A stretch of DNA of 64,000 nt from Sphingopyxis yananensis (GTDB lineage: Bacteria > Pseudomonadota > Alphaproteobacteria > Sphingomonadales > Sphingomonadaceae). Position 1 is the first letter of the stretch, and each line of letters opens with the position of its first letter. The notes under the pieces are model-generated. The model ran no database searches. It saw nothing but the letters and a program-made list of their open reading frames with translations, and was not told the DNA's origin. Both the position numbers and the translations under genes were made by a program. Shown one piece after another: positions 18,230 to 27,700 of this stretch. Where the stretch lies: NCBI RefSeq assembly GCF_020687785.1, contig NZ_JAJEWI010000005.1, positions 310,001 to 374,000 on the forward strand, given 5' to 3'.

Positions 18230-19301
18230 GGAAGCGGCCCAATGGGTTGCGCGGCTGGACCGCGAAGGCGAAAGCGAGGGCTTGCGCGCCGATATGCAGG
18301 CGTGGGCGGATGGTGATGAACGCCGCAAGGGGGCTTTGTTGCGCGCGGAGGCATGCTGGCGCTTGATCGATCGCGCCGCTGAGCTGGATGATGCGTGCGA
18401 TGGGGAGGGCGTTGCGGAGGGCGCTGGCGAGCGCGGCGATGAAGTCGCTTTTCCGGAACAGGCAGAACATGACACGCAAGGCTTGATGGTTGGGGACGCA
18501 GCCATGCAGACCATCGGGGATGCGCATAGCCTTGGGGATGAGGAGACGAAGTGGGGGGGGGCCACTGCGCGTCAGCGTTGGTGGCGGGGCGGCGCGGCTG
18601 CAGCGGTGGCTGCGGCATTGGCTTTGGTGGTGACACCCTATGTCAGCGCGCCGCCCGTACAGCAGATTGAAACGGTGATGGGCGAAATTCGCCGCGTACC
18701 CTTGGCGGACGGCAGCTTGGCCGCGGTGAACACGGACAGCAAGGTCGAGGTCGCCTTGAAACCCGAACAGCGGCATGTGCGGTTGGAGCGCGGAGAGGTG
18801 TGGTTTCAGGTCGCCAAAGATGCGGAGCGCCCCTTTGTCGTGGAGGCTGGCGATGTGCGCGTGCAAGCCGTGGGGACGGCCTTTTCTGTACACAAGCTGG
18901 GCGATCATGTGGATGTGCGTGTGACCGAGGGCGTGGTGGATGTGTGGCGTGTCGGGCAAAAGGCCAGCAGAAAACGTGTCGTGGCGGGGGCGCAGGCGGT
19001 GCTGGCGCAACATGGGGCAGCGGTCGCGGCGGTCAGCAGCAGCGGCGAACCGGTTGAGCGGGCGTTGAGTTGGCGCGATGGACAGTTGATTTTTGACGGC
19101 GATAGCGTGGCCTATGCCGCCGAGCAATTTAACCGATATAATCAAGTGAAAATCGAAATTTCGGACACGGCCTTGGGCGAAGAAAAAATGATTGGGAGGT
19201 TTCGCACCAATGAGCCGCAAGCCTTTGCCCGCGCGGTTGCGGCGATTGTCCATGCCAAAGTGGATGTGCGCGGCGATCGTATTATTTTGTCCGCGCATTG
19301 A
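18201..19301 (+). CDS. FecR family anti-sigma factor
   Basis: An inner-membrane anti-sigma regulator, 366 residues from ATG 18201 (ATG 18219 also possible). Order of parts: N-terminal DUF4880 segment (EEAAQWVARLDREGE, AWADGDERRKGALLRAEACW), a low-complexity linker, one membrane helix (GGAAAAVAAALALVVTPYV, about residue 150), a periplasmic FecR domain (VPLADGSLAAVNTDSKVEV and the following beta repeats) and a C-terminal domain ending in ARAVAAIVHAKVDVRGDRII that contacts the receptor's STN domain. The gene overlaps the sigma gene, so the two are co-translated. Confidence 0.92.
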   Translation: MRTTATMIAEEAAQWVARLDREGESEGLRADMQAWADGDERRKGALLRAEACWRLIDRAAELDDACDGEGVAEGAGERGDEVAFPEQAEHDTQGLMVGDAAMQTIGDAHSLGDEETKWGGATARQRWWRGGAAAAVAAALALVVTPYVSAPPVQQIETVMGEIRRVPLADGSLAAVNTDSKVEVALKPEQRHVRLERGEVWFQVAKDAERPFVVEAGDVRVQAVGTAFSVHKLGDHVDVRVTEGVVDVWRVGQKASRKRVVAGAQAVLAQHGAAVAAVSSSGEPVERALSWRDGQLIFDGDSVAYAAEQFNRYNQVKIEISDTALGEEKMIGRFRTNEPQAFARAVAAIVHAKVDVRGDRIILSAH

Positions 19302-19435
19302 TCGACATGGCCGATACAATGTGCGTTTGGGGTAGGATGATTGGACGGGGCGGCGGCGGAGCGGCGGTTCAATATGATGATGGCGCTAAGCGCTAGGGGT
19401 TAGGGTCTGGTGGTGGAGGATAACCCATTTCATCC

Positions 19436-19716
19436 ATGCTGATATTTGTGCAAATTGACCTTCCGATACGGATTTCGTGGCATTTCAGCGCTATGAAGGC
19501 CAAATGTTGGCCTTGCTTCCATCGCATGGTGGGCGGCTGCTGCGGCGATTGGGGTCGGGGGATGGGCAGGCCGAATATCATCTGTTGGAATTTTCGGATG
19601 CAGCCTGTTTTGATGCTTTTCAGGCGGACCCGCTGCGCTGTGCGCTACAACCCTTGTTGATAGCGTCGCGAGCGCAGGCAAGGGCGGTGCGGGTTATCAT
19701 TATCCTTGCTGAATAA
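19436..19716 (+). pseudogene. Small alpha-beta barrel (DUF1330-like) protein gene with an apparent frameshift
   Basis: Two overlapping frames together read like one small protein. Frame A starts with ATG at 19436 and gives MLIFVQIDLP; frame B from about 19465 continues DTDFVAFQRYEGQMLALL and then HGGRLLRRLGSG, EYHLLEFSDAACFDAFQADP to the stop at 19716. A single missing base near 19463-19465 (CTTCCG for CTTCCCG) would join them into a protein of about 93 residues with the strand-helix pattern of dimeric alpha-beta barrels such as DUF1330 or YCII. Alternatively translation starts at GTG 19477 and the upstream match is chance. Family assignment is tentative. Confidence 0.4.
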
Positions 19717-19722
19717 AACGGA

Positions 19723-19980
19723 TTATTCTGTGCTGGCCGCCAATATATCCATGACATCGCGGGCCAAATCGCGGTCGGTTTCATTGTCGAAGGCGATGTC
19801 TAGGTCGGGGGCGGCACCCAAGGTGTAGAGGAGTGTCCAGAGCGCAAAACGCCGTTCCTTATTTTCCTCTAGGCCGAAGTCAACGCGCATGCGTTCGGTC
19901 CCTGCGGCCAAGGCGTCGAGGGTGATGGCGCCCAGATCGGGAGTGCCAAAATAGCGAAAGAGTTGATCATCAAAATTCAC
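19723..19980 (-). CDS. Small hypothetical protein (85 aa)
   Basis: An acidic 85-residue protein without signal peptide or membrane segment. It contains a leucine-rich helical stretch (RRFALWTLLYTLGAAPDLDIAF) and an acidic C-terminus (DRDLARDVMDILAAS). Codon choice and GC match the neighbours and the frame is intact. It is divergent from the HerA-like ATPase gene with only about 65 bp between starts. I do not recognise a family. Confidence 0.65.
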   Translation of the reverse strand: MNFDDQLFRYFGTPDLGAITLDALAAGTERMRVDFGLEENKERRFALWTLLYTLGAAPDLDIAFDNETDRDLARDVMDILAASTE

Positions 19981-20045
19981 TCTGCCCTAACGCCACGTAT
20001 CAGGGTCGGTTGTCAATGTGCGGCGCAACCGATAGGAGCATCGGT

Positions 20046-21533
20046 GTGAGCAACAGCATTGAAATTGGAACAGACAATCTGGGCGCGCCTGCGCTGATTG
20101 ACGTGCAGGAACTTTTGGCGACCCGCCTGCTGGTGCAGGGCAATTCGGGGTCGGGAAAGTCGCATCTGTTGCGCCGGTTGCTGGAAGAATCGGCGGGGGT
20201 GGTTCAGCAGGTGATTATTGATCCCGAAGGGGATTTTGTCACGCTGGCCGATAAATATGGCCATGTTGTTGTGAATGGCGATGATTATAATGAACGGGAA
20301 ATTGCCGCCATGGCGGCGCGCGTGCGCGAACATCGCGCGTCGGTGGTGCTGACGCTGGAGACATTGGAAATTGAAGCGCAGATGACCTGTGCGGCTTTGT
20401 TTCTGAATGCATTATTTGATGCGCCGCGTGCCCATTGGTATCCCGCTTTGGTGGTGGTGGACGAAGCGCAAATGTTTGCGCCCAGCGCGTCGGGCGATGT
20501 GGCGGATACGGTGCGCCGTGCCAGCCTGTCAGCCATGACCAATTTGATGTGCCGTGGGCGTAAGCGCGGCTTGGCGGGGGTGATTGCGACCCAGCGTTTG
20601 GCGAAATTGGCCAAGAATGTGGCGGCAGAGGCCAGCAATTTCCTGATGGGCCGGACGTTTTTGGACATCGACATGGCCCGCGCGGCGGACTTGTTGGGGA
20701 TGGAACGCCGACAGGCCGAGCAGATTCGCGATTTGGAGCGGGGGCATTTTCTGGGGCTGGGGCCAGCGATCGCGCGCCGGCCCGTCGCGGTAAAAATTGG
20801 CGCGACGCAGACGACGTCGCGCACGGGAACCCATGGTTTGATGCCGCTGCCGACCGCCGAACCGCAGGATTTGCGCACGATGTTGTTCGCGGAGCTGGAA
20901 AGTGCGGAGCCGCCTGCGCGCCCTGCGCCCGAAGCGCGGCCCATGGCGGCGAGCGAATTGCTGCAACGCATTGCGGGGCAGGCCAATCAGGATGAAGAGG
21001 ATCCGACGCCGCCCGGACAATTTGCCTTGGGCGATTTGAATAGCGAACCGGAGCCGGACCCGATTTTGATCGAGGAAGTGATTACGTCGGCCCTGAAAGA
21101 TATGCTGGCGGACCCAGATGCGGCGTTTCACCCCGAAGGGTTTTTATATCAAGATTTTTCGGTGCGGTGCCGGATGCAGAAATTGCGCCGCGTACCGTTG
21201 GATATGGCGGCCTTTCGTCGCCGTTTTGCCATTGCCAAGGCGGGTGTTTTCGACCCCACCAGCGAGCGTTGGCAAGATGCGCTAACGGCGGCGTCGCGTT
21301 TGCCGGATGATATGTTGGCGCCGTTCCTGCTGATTGCCCGTGCGGCGATGGAGGGCGAATCTTGTCCCGATGATGACGCGCTGGGCATGGCTTATGGCAC
21401 ACGCTCACCAGGGCGGATTCGGCGATTGGTGGAATATATGGAAAAGCAGGGCGTGATTGTGCTGCGCAGCGACTTTAGTGGCCGCCGTTCTGTGGGTATT
21501 CCGGAATTGGGCCTGAGCACCGAAGCGGATTAA
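20046..21533 (+). CDS. HerA-like/DUF87 P-loop ATPase
   Basis: A 495-residue cytoplasmic ATPase of the HerA/FtsK clan. Walker A GNSGSGKS lies at residues 32-39, an IIDPEGDF motif at 57-64, and Walker B VVVDEAQ at 136-142, followed by a sensor/arginine-finger segment GVIATQRLAKLAKN. The C-terminal third (after about residue 300) contains an acidic linker and two helical, winged-helix-like segments (ALKDMLADPDAAFHPEGF and SPGRIRRLVEYMEKQGVIV). Start is GTG at 20046, with AGGAG 8 bases upstream. HerA proteins usually pair with the nuclease NurA in DNA-end processing or with defence effectors; no such partner is adjacent, so its job is open. Confidence 0.85.
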   Translation: MSNSIEIGTDNLGAPALIDVQELLATRLLVQGNSGSGKSHLLRRLLEESAGVVQQVIIDPEGDFVTLADKYGHVVVNGDDYNEREIAAMAARVREHRASVVLTLETLEIEAQMTCAALFLNALFDAPRAHWYPALVVVDEAQMFAPSASGDVADTVRRASLSAMTNLMCRGRKRGLAGVIATQRLAKLAKNVAAEASNFLMGRTFLDIDMARAADLLGMERRQAEQIRDLERGHFLGLGPAIARRPVAVKIGATQTTSRTGTHGLMPLPTAEPQDLRTMLFAELESAEPPARPAPEARPMAASELLQRIAGQANQDEEDPTPPGQFALGDLNSEPEPDPILIEEVITSALKDMLADPDAAFHPEGFLYQDFSVRCRMQKLRRVPLDMAAFRRRFAIAKAGVFDPTSERWQDALTAASRLPDDMLAPFLLIARAAMEGESCPDDDALGMAYGTRSPGRIRRLVEYMEKQGVIVLRSDFSGRRSVGIPELGLSTEAD

Positions 21534-21955
21534 GCCGAGGAAAGCGGGCTGATACCGATGCTTTGTGTCTGGGACTGTTGTTCTTGCTCTTGTTCTTGCA
21601 AATATTCGGCCAAGATGACCGCGTGATTTATTTTTGGGTCTTTGGCCGCATATAATAGCGTAATATCATGATGTTGTGCGAGGTTGATGATCTGCGCCAC
21701 GGCATTGGTGTTGGCCGATAATTCCGCGCGATAGTGTGTGCGAAATTCTGCAAATAAGGCTGGGTCGTGGCAAAACCATTTCCGCAATTCGGGGCTGGGT
21801 GTGATGTTTTTCATCCACAGATCCAAATGGGCTGCGTCTTTGCTCACCCCTCTGGGCCACAGGCGGTCGACCAAAATTCGAAAGCCATCGTCTGGCTGCG
21901 GCGTATCATAAATGCGTTTGATTTGGATTTGGCCCACAGACCTGCCTTTCCTCAT
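21530..21955 (-). CDS. DUF488 domain-containing protein
   Basis: A 141-residue soluble protein. IQIKRIYDTPQPDDGFRILV followed by DRLWPRGVSKDAAHLDLWMK is the DUF488 signature, and ITLLYAAKDPKINHAVIL is the conserved C-terminal strand. The glutamine/glutamate-rich tail (EYLQEQEQEQQSQTQ) is unconserved. Its 3' end overlaps the HerA-like gene's 3' end by 4 bp, and its start is 5 bp after the stop of the DUF6306 gene, so the two DUF genes likely form an operon. Function unknown. Confidence 0.87.
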   Translation of the reverse strand: MRKGRSVGQIQIKRIYDTPQPDDGFRILVDRLWPRGVSKDAAHLDLWMKNITPSPELRKWFCHDPALFAEFRTHYRAELSANTNAVAQIINLAQHHDITLLYAAKDPKINHAVILAEYLQEQEQEQQSQTQSIGISPLSSA

Positions 21956-21960
21956 GCTGT

Positions 21961-22494
21961 TTATGGATCTGGATGTGCGGGGGATGAGTTTGCCGTGCGG
22001 GCGGTAGATAAAAATGCGTCAGCATGGTCGATATTCTCGCGGTGACTGTCGAGCATGGCGCGTAGATCTGTGTGCAGATCGTCATCACGCACGCGGCGGA
22101 GCAAGTCTTCAAGGGTCCGCACCACCCATGCTTGCCCGCGATTGAGGAAGGTCAATCGGTCGAGCGGGTCGATGATCGCCATGGCCTTGCCGTAAAATTC
22201 GCCGGTTCGCGCCGATGGCGCGCCGCCCAGGCGGCGGATTTGGCGCGTCAGCATGGTGCACCAGCGGGCTTCATCATCGCGGACCGAGAGCATGAGCGGG
22301 CGATAGGCAGGGTGGATTGGGTCGTTCCTGCCCGTTGGCGGATTGGCGCTGGCCAATGCCACTTTTGCACCCGCACGTTCTGCCTCAAGCAGGATGTTGA
22401 GGGCGGCGATCAGCTCGCTGCGCGGGGCGTAGCCCATATAGGCATCGTCAGCATCTGCGGCATAGCAGACGGGAGAGGCGTTTTTCTTGGTCAT
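21961..22494 (-). CDS. DUF6306 domain-containing protein
   Basis: A protein of 177 residues from ATG 22494; ATG 22533 or 22635 are open alternatives, none with a good ribosome-binding site. The segment RSELIAALNILLEAERAGAKV and the following helices suggest a ferritin-like four-helix bundle, the fold of DUF6306; DDEARWCTMLTRQIRRLGG and LNRGQAWVVRTLEDLLRRV are the other core helices. Acidic and histidine residues in the helices could bind metal, but I cannot assign ligands. It is followed closely by the DUF488 gene. Confidence 0.7.
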   Translation of the reverse strand: MTKKNASPVCYAADADDAYMGYAPRSELIAALNILLEAERAGAKVALASANPPTGRNDPIHPAYRPLMLSVRDDEARWCTMLTRQIRRLGGAPSARTGEFYGKAMAIIDPLDRLTFLNRGQAWVVRTLEDLLRRVRDDDLHTDLRAMLDSHRENIDHADAFLSTARTANSSPAHPDP

Positions 22495-22640
22495 ATCATG
22501 GTACGGGGCGGCTGAGCGCGCTTGAGATGTCATCCAAGCGGCGGGTCGCTTCCGTGACGCTGTTGCGGTGAATATGCCTGATTTTACCAGCTCGGGCCAG
22601 CTTTTGCGTGGATTCACCGCATGGCCTTGGGGCATGAAAA

Positions 22641-22676
22641 AAGGCGTGATCTGAACTTATGCCCAGATCACGCCTT
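22641..22676 (-). terminator. Terminator of the TerC/DUF475 gene
   Basis: Stem AAGGCGTGATCTG / CAGATCACGCCTT; on the minus strand it is followed by a T run (six A at 22637-22642 on the plus strand). It ends transcription from the gene whose stop is at 22721. Confidence 0.88.
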
Positions 22677-22720
22677 GATGATCGCCTAGGACGCCGGAAT
22701 TGGCGCTGTATCAGGGTCGC

Positions 22721-23773
22721 TTATGCGTCGGCGCTATGCGCGTCGCGGTTGGGGTTGGCGCGGTTCCAGCGCACCGAGGACCAAAAGGCGATACCGATTA
22801 AGGTTGCGCCGATCAGGCCCGTGACCACTTCGGGGATATGTTGGAAGGTGTTGACATACATGATCGCCGCCAACGCCAAAATGGCGTAAAATGCGCCATG
22901 TTCCAGATAGCGATATTCGCTCATCGTGCCCTTGTTGACCAAGAAGATGGTCATGGAACGCACGAACATCGCGCCGATGCCTAGGCCGATGGCGATGACG
23001 AACAAATTGTTGCTGAGGGCGAAGGCGCCGATGACGCCATCGAAGGAGAAGCTGGCGTCCAACACTTCGAGATAGAGGAAAGCACCGAAACCGGCCTTGG
23101 CCACTTGGCCCGTCGTGGGGGTGGGGGCTTCGAGGATATGGTTCACAATTTGGACGACGATGAAGGTCAGCAGGCCAGCGATGGCCGCGACAATGAAGGT
23201 CAGTGCATCGGGATCCGACAACATGGTCGAGGTCAAATAGGTGAACAGCAACATGACGCCGATGGAGACAGCGTCAATGCTGCCGACTTTGGCCAAAGGA
23301 CGTTCGATGACGCCGATCCAGTTCACTTCTTTGTCGGAATCAAAGAAATATTTCATGCCGACCATGCCAAGAAATGCCCCGCCAAAGCCCATCAGGCCAA
23401 TATGCGCGTCGTTCAAAATGGCTTCATATTTCGAGGGCTCGTTGATCGCCAGTTTGACCGCTTCGATTGGGCCGAGGCTGGCGGCGATCATCACGATGAC
23501 CAATGGGAAGACGATGCGCATACCGAAAACGGCAATGGCAATACCCCATGTCAGGAAGCGATGCTGCCAGACGGGGTCCATATCTTTCAAGATTGACGCG
23601 TTGACCGCTGCATTGTCGAACGACAAAGATACTTCCAGCACGGCGAGCACCGCGCAAATCCACAAAATACCCAGCGCCCCGTTGACGGAGCCGGTCAGTT
23701 CCCAGCCATACCAGCCGCCCAGCGTCAGCGCGACCAAGGTGAACAGCATCGATCCACCGAAATGCTTAAACAT
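22721..23773 (-). CDS. DUF475/TerC family membrane protein
   Basis: A 350-residue integral membrane protein with about nine helices. Two repeats of the TerC signature carry acidic residues inside helices: VLEVSLSFDNAAVNASIL near the N-terminus and LEVLDASFSFDGVIGAFALS in the second half. These FDN/FDG aspartates are thought to bind or move metal ions, and TerC relatives export manganese. Start 23773 is supported by TAGGGACA upstream and by the family-typical N-terminus MFKHFGGSMLFTL; the open frame begins 24 bases earlier. I found no yybP-ykoY-like manganese riboswitch in the leader. Substrate inferred only from relatives. Confidence 0.9.
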   Translation of the reverse strand: MFKHFGGSMLFTLVALTLGGWYGWELTGSVNGALGILWICAVLAVLEVSLSFDNAAVNASILKDMDPVWQHRFLTWGIAIAVFGMRIVFPLVIVMIAASLGPIEAVKLAINEPSKYEAILNDAHIGLMGFGGAFLGMVGMKYFFDSDKEVNWIGVIERPLAKVGSIDAVSIGVMLLFTYLTSTMLSDPDALTFIVAAIAGLLTFIVVQIVNHILEAPTPTTGQVAKAGFGAFLYLEVLDASFSFDGVIGAFALSNNLFVIAIGLGIGAMFVRSMTIFLVNKGTMSEYRYLEHGAFYAILALAAIMYVNTFQHIPEVVTGLIGATLIGIAFWSSVRWNRANPNRDAHSADA

Positions 23774-24106
23774 CAAAATGTCCCTATATTTCGCCATATA
23801 GACGAATGAAATTCGCCTCGCCTGCAGGCGCTATAGAGCAAAAATGAGGGGATTCATAACGGGTTTCGTTGGAGGCAATCCATCCCTAGATCGAGGTGAT
23901 TGTTTCTCCGTTTCATTTCGATGATGAGTGCCAAGCATATAAGCTGAAAAATGGCAATTGATCCGCATATCTAAGAAAAATTATAGATTGAGTATTTGTG
24001 TGATGATCAAAATTTATTGATTGGTTATGCGAGTTTGTGTTGGTTGATAATTTAAGTAGAATACACGCCGGACAAATATGTGCCCAGCGTGTATCCCTAC
24101 GCTTTA
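23774..24106. other. AT-rich intergenic region
   Basis: A 333-bp gap in which base composition drops clearly below the flanking right-hand core genes. It holds the promoter of the DUF475 gene and, at 24061-24094, an inverted repeat ATACACGC / GCGTGTAT that may terminate the PraB-like gene. No open frame of note is seen. Confidence 0.5.
24061..24094 (-). terminator. Possible terminator after the PraB-like gene
   Basis: Inverted repeat ATACACGC / GCGTGTAT with an 18-base loop, 13 bp after the stop codon; only a weak T-rich tail follows on the minus strand. Confidence 0.4.
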
Positions 24107-24694
24107 TTAGTGATCAAAGTCACCTGACACCGAAAACAAGGTGCTTGTGTCATCTGCGTAAAGGTCGCCCGTAAAGTGGCAATCCGGTCCAACACCTGGG
24201 TTCGCCCGATCAGGCAGTGTACCAGATGCTGAAAGCTTGACGCCGTCCCACGTCAAGGGAAGGTCGCCGTAGCAGCCATTTGGCGTGAGCGGGGTATTCA
24301 AATTGAGATTGTGAAATGTCAAAACCCCATTGTTGTAGGCTGTAGGGGTATAGCTTACCGAGCTAAAACCAACATATTGTACGCCGGCCGCGCATGCTGC
24401 AGGAGTGCCACCGCTGAAGCTAAGGGTAACATTTGACGACCCAATGCTTGCGATGTCTACGTGAGAGGCGCGAGGGGGAGTGGCGGCATGTTTGCCATCG
24501 CCGGTTCCATCTGGACCCGTGACCGTTAAAACAACGTTGCATCCAACAATATTTATACCTTTAAATACATCAAAAGTACCTGTGAAACTATATGGAAGTC
24601 CGCCTGTTGCAGTAATATATGCTTCGGATGCCATCACAGATGGGCTTGCTAGCAATGATGCTGTTGCCATTGCGGATAAAATAATATTTTTCAT
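24107..24694 (-). CDS. Secreted PraB-like protein
   Basis: A 195-residue exported protein with a signal peptide (KNIILSAMATASLLASPSVMA). The mature part is rich in Thr, Ser, Gly and beta strands, with cysteines spaced at NIVGCNVV, AACAAG, NGCYGDL and DCHFTG, and a DLPLTWDGVKLSASG segment. This layout resembles the PraB family (named as activator of alkane oxidation in pseudomonads, a surface or biofilm-associated protein). The match is by pattern only. Its AT-rich codon use is shared with the adjacent receptor and differs from most of the window, so the two were probably acquired together. It is transcribed in the same direction, 78 bp after the receptor. Confidence 0.55.
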   Translation of the reverse strand: MKNIILSAMATASLLASPSVMASEAYITATGGLPYSFTGTFDVFKGINIVGCNVVLTVTGPDGTGDGKHAATPPRASHVDIASIGSSNVTLSFSGGTPAACAAGVQYVGFSSVSYTPTAYNNGVLTFHNLNLNTPLTPNGCYGDLPLTWDGVKLSASGTLPDRANPGVGPDCHFTGDLYADDTSTLFSVSGDFDH

Positions 24695-24771
24695 TCTTCC
24701 CTCCTAAATACTCAATATTGAGCATTTATACTTTAAAAAGTTATTTTTATAAAAAATATAAGGGATAATAC

Positions 24772-27700
24772 TTAGAAATTTTTCTTTACGCTAAATCCTA
24801 TAATTCTCGGATCAAGTGTGAATACATTTGCTGGCATTCCTATGTCATCGCTATTGAAAAATGCGTCGGTAATAGGTGCCTTATCAAAAAGATTTTTGAC
24901 ATAAATATTGAACGTTAGATCGTCTTCTAGGCTCTCGAGGTAAAATGATAAATTAACGTTATCCCAAGCTTTTAAACGATCTATCTCGGTGTTATAAACA
25001 CGCGCAAAGCTTTTTGATTGTCTGTAGTAGTCAGCTCGGAAGGTTGCCTTCCACCGATCATTGTCCATAAATAGAGAATATTCGGCACCTATATTGAATG
25101 TTACGCGCGGGGAGTTTGGTAATTCGTTCCCGCCCAGTGGTGCATAAAACCCTCTGCCGCCATTTGGCGCGCCGCTTCCCCCATTTGCAATGTTTAACCC
25201 AACAGTTTCCGGATCATAAGGCCGTAAAGGGTTATAGGTAAAACCATATATTAGACTGAGGTCGCGGACACCTTGGATGCCATCCGCTGCCAATCCGGCG
25301 GCGTCAAATGTTCCCAATCTTTGTGCCCCAGGGCACAGCGCTGACAGGAAGCTGCGGTCCGGCAGAAATGATCCGAGAATCTTTTCAACCAATGCCGTTG
25401 GTGCGACGCAATTGGACGGAACTTGCAGCCAGGGCCGCAGCACCATCCATTCTGGGTTGCCTTGTGTTCGGTTCAGCACGTCGATGGATTGTTCGCCATT
25501 TTTGATCCGCGTGCGCAGGTAGCCGATATTGCTATCCAGTTTAAAGTGCCGAGATGGTCGCCATGCGGCTTCCAATTCTAGTCCCCAGCTTATGGCATCA
25601 AAATTCTCATTGAATGCGATACGTTCTGTGATTTGCGAAATTTGATAATTTTTATAATCGTAAAAGAAGGCGTTGGCATTTAAAGTGACGCCATTGGGAA
25701 AAGTATTCTTTGTTCCGATTTCCAGAGCCGTCAAATACTCTGGTTCAAATTCTTTGGCCAAATCTAAATATTGTACAACCTTGGGGTTGAAGTTTACGCG
25801 CGGCGGATTGGTTCCTCCGCCCTTATATCCACGCGACGCCGAAAAATAAATTAACGTATCATTCGTAAACGACAATGTGGGTCGCCAGTCGACTACGGCT
25901 CGTCCGCTAAAGGCGTTCCAATTTTGCTGAATTGATGGAAGCGGATTGTAGCCACTGTTCGTAGTGCCACCAGTTACGCCGCCAGGTTCAACTGCTGTGC
26001 CGTCCGGTAGAAATACTTTATTACCGCCCCCCAATAAAAGTTCGGTTGGAACTTGACTCGATAGTTTATCGTCGGACGTATATCGGGCACCCAAAGTCAA
26101 TTTTACATCTTTAGAAATATCATAATAGATTTCCCCAAAAATTCCGGTCGACTTTGTTCTGACGCCATTCTGGCTTAGAAAGTAATTGTGTCCCATGTTG
26201 TTGAGGTTGGAAATCGGGTTGGGATCAATGTAAATACACTCGCGACCTTCAAATCCTAGTTCACAAGGTCGCGTTGTTGGTTGTGCGAAATTGGCACTGT
26301 AATACCAATCAGCTATTAGTGTAAACATATTATTGAATACATAATAATTATCTTGTGTTTTAAAATCTATATAGTTCAATCCGATATTGAAATTAAAGTT
26401 ACTGCTGAAATCGGATTGAACTCGTAATTCCTGAGTCCATTGTCTATTATCGGAAGTCATCAAATCCGCACCGATCATACGATCGCGGCATCCTAATTGT
26501 GGATCGCAAAATATTCCGTTTGGTGTTGCGCCTGGAAATTTTCCAGGCTCCCCTGGCGGATCAAATGGAACATTCCTGCTATTTACTAATCCCCGACTAT
26601 CGTTGAACATCGGCTTTAACGGATTGTAACGGTTATAATCTTGGGTGCTATAAAATTTGTCCGATGCATATCCCGTTTGTGAGATGATCTTTACATTGTC
26701 GGTGACATTAAAATCTAAGTTCAACTGGAAAAAATCATTATTCGCGCGAAAAATCGGATCATAGCCGCTGCTAATTTCCCGCAAATTTTTTGATTGAACT
26801 ATTCCTTCATAGGGGTCGGTCCCATCCGTCGAGGCCACGATAGGGCCTGGGCGAGTCCCGCCTGCGGGTCCCGGCAGTCTGCCCCATGCAATGTTTCCCC
26901 CCACATATAAAAAGGCGTAACTATAAGCGTTGGGCGCGCCATAGGCTGCATCATCATATAGTGACTTCGGCAGACACCCTTGGCTCATTCCTCCTCGCAG
27001 CCAAGGGTCTGTTACGGCAACATTTCCGACGCGATCCGGCCCCGGATCGCGGGTGCAGAGTTGTTTTCCCGTGCGTAAACGGTCATCATCTTCCTCAAAA
27101 TGTTGCCAAATAGCATTGACACTTAATCTGTCAGACGGTTCCCACCGCAAAATCGCACGTGTGGAGTATAAATCCCGCCCATTGGTCCGTTTTTGCGTAA
27201 ATGTGTTGTAATCGAAGCCATCTCGCTTAGTCCATGCGCCCGAAACGCGCAGCCCGAGTGTGTCAGCTAGTGGCACATTCAACATTCCGCTCAAGCGGCG
27301 TGTCTCGTAGCTACCGATTTCGCCTTTCACTTCGCCTGCAAAATCAGCTGTGGGTTGAGCCGGTATCAGATTTACCACGCCGCCCGTCGCGTTTCGCCCA
27401 TATAAGGTACCCTGCGGGCCACGTAAAACTTCGATGCGTTCCATGTCGAAAAATTCCGCCTCAAATAGGCGGTTACGAATGAGTGGGGTGTTGTTAAAAT
27501 TAATAGCGACGGCTGGATCACTCGACGCCGAAATAGCCTTAGTCCCGATCCCACGGATCGAGAAATTATACATTGAGAAATTACTTTTTGAAAAGTTAAC
27601 GTTAGGGATCGCTCGCAGCAATTCCGAGCCACCCTCAATTTTATACTCATCCAATGCTTTCGCGGACAAGGCTGTCATCGCAATGGGAACGTCCTGTATG

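Noticed and set aside
23774..23900. Possible manganese (yybP-ykoY) riboswitch upstream of the TerC/DUF475 gene.
   Set aside because: The conserved internal loops of that riboswitch are not present; only small hairpins are seen.
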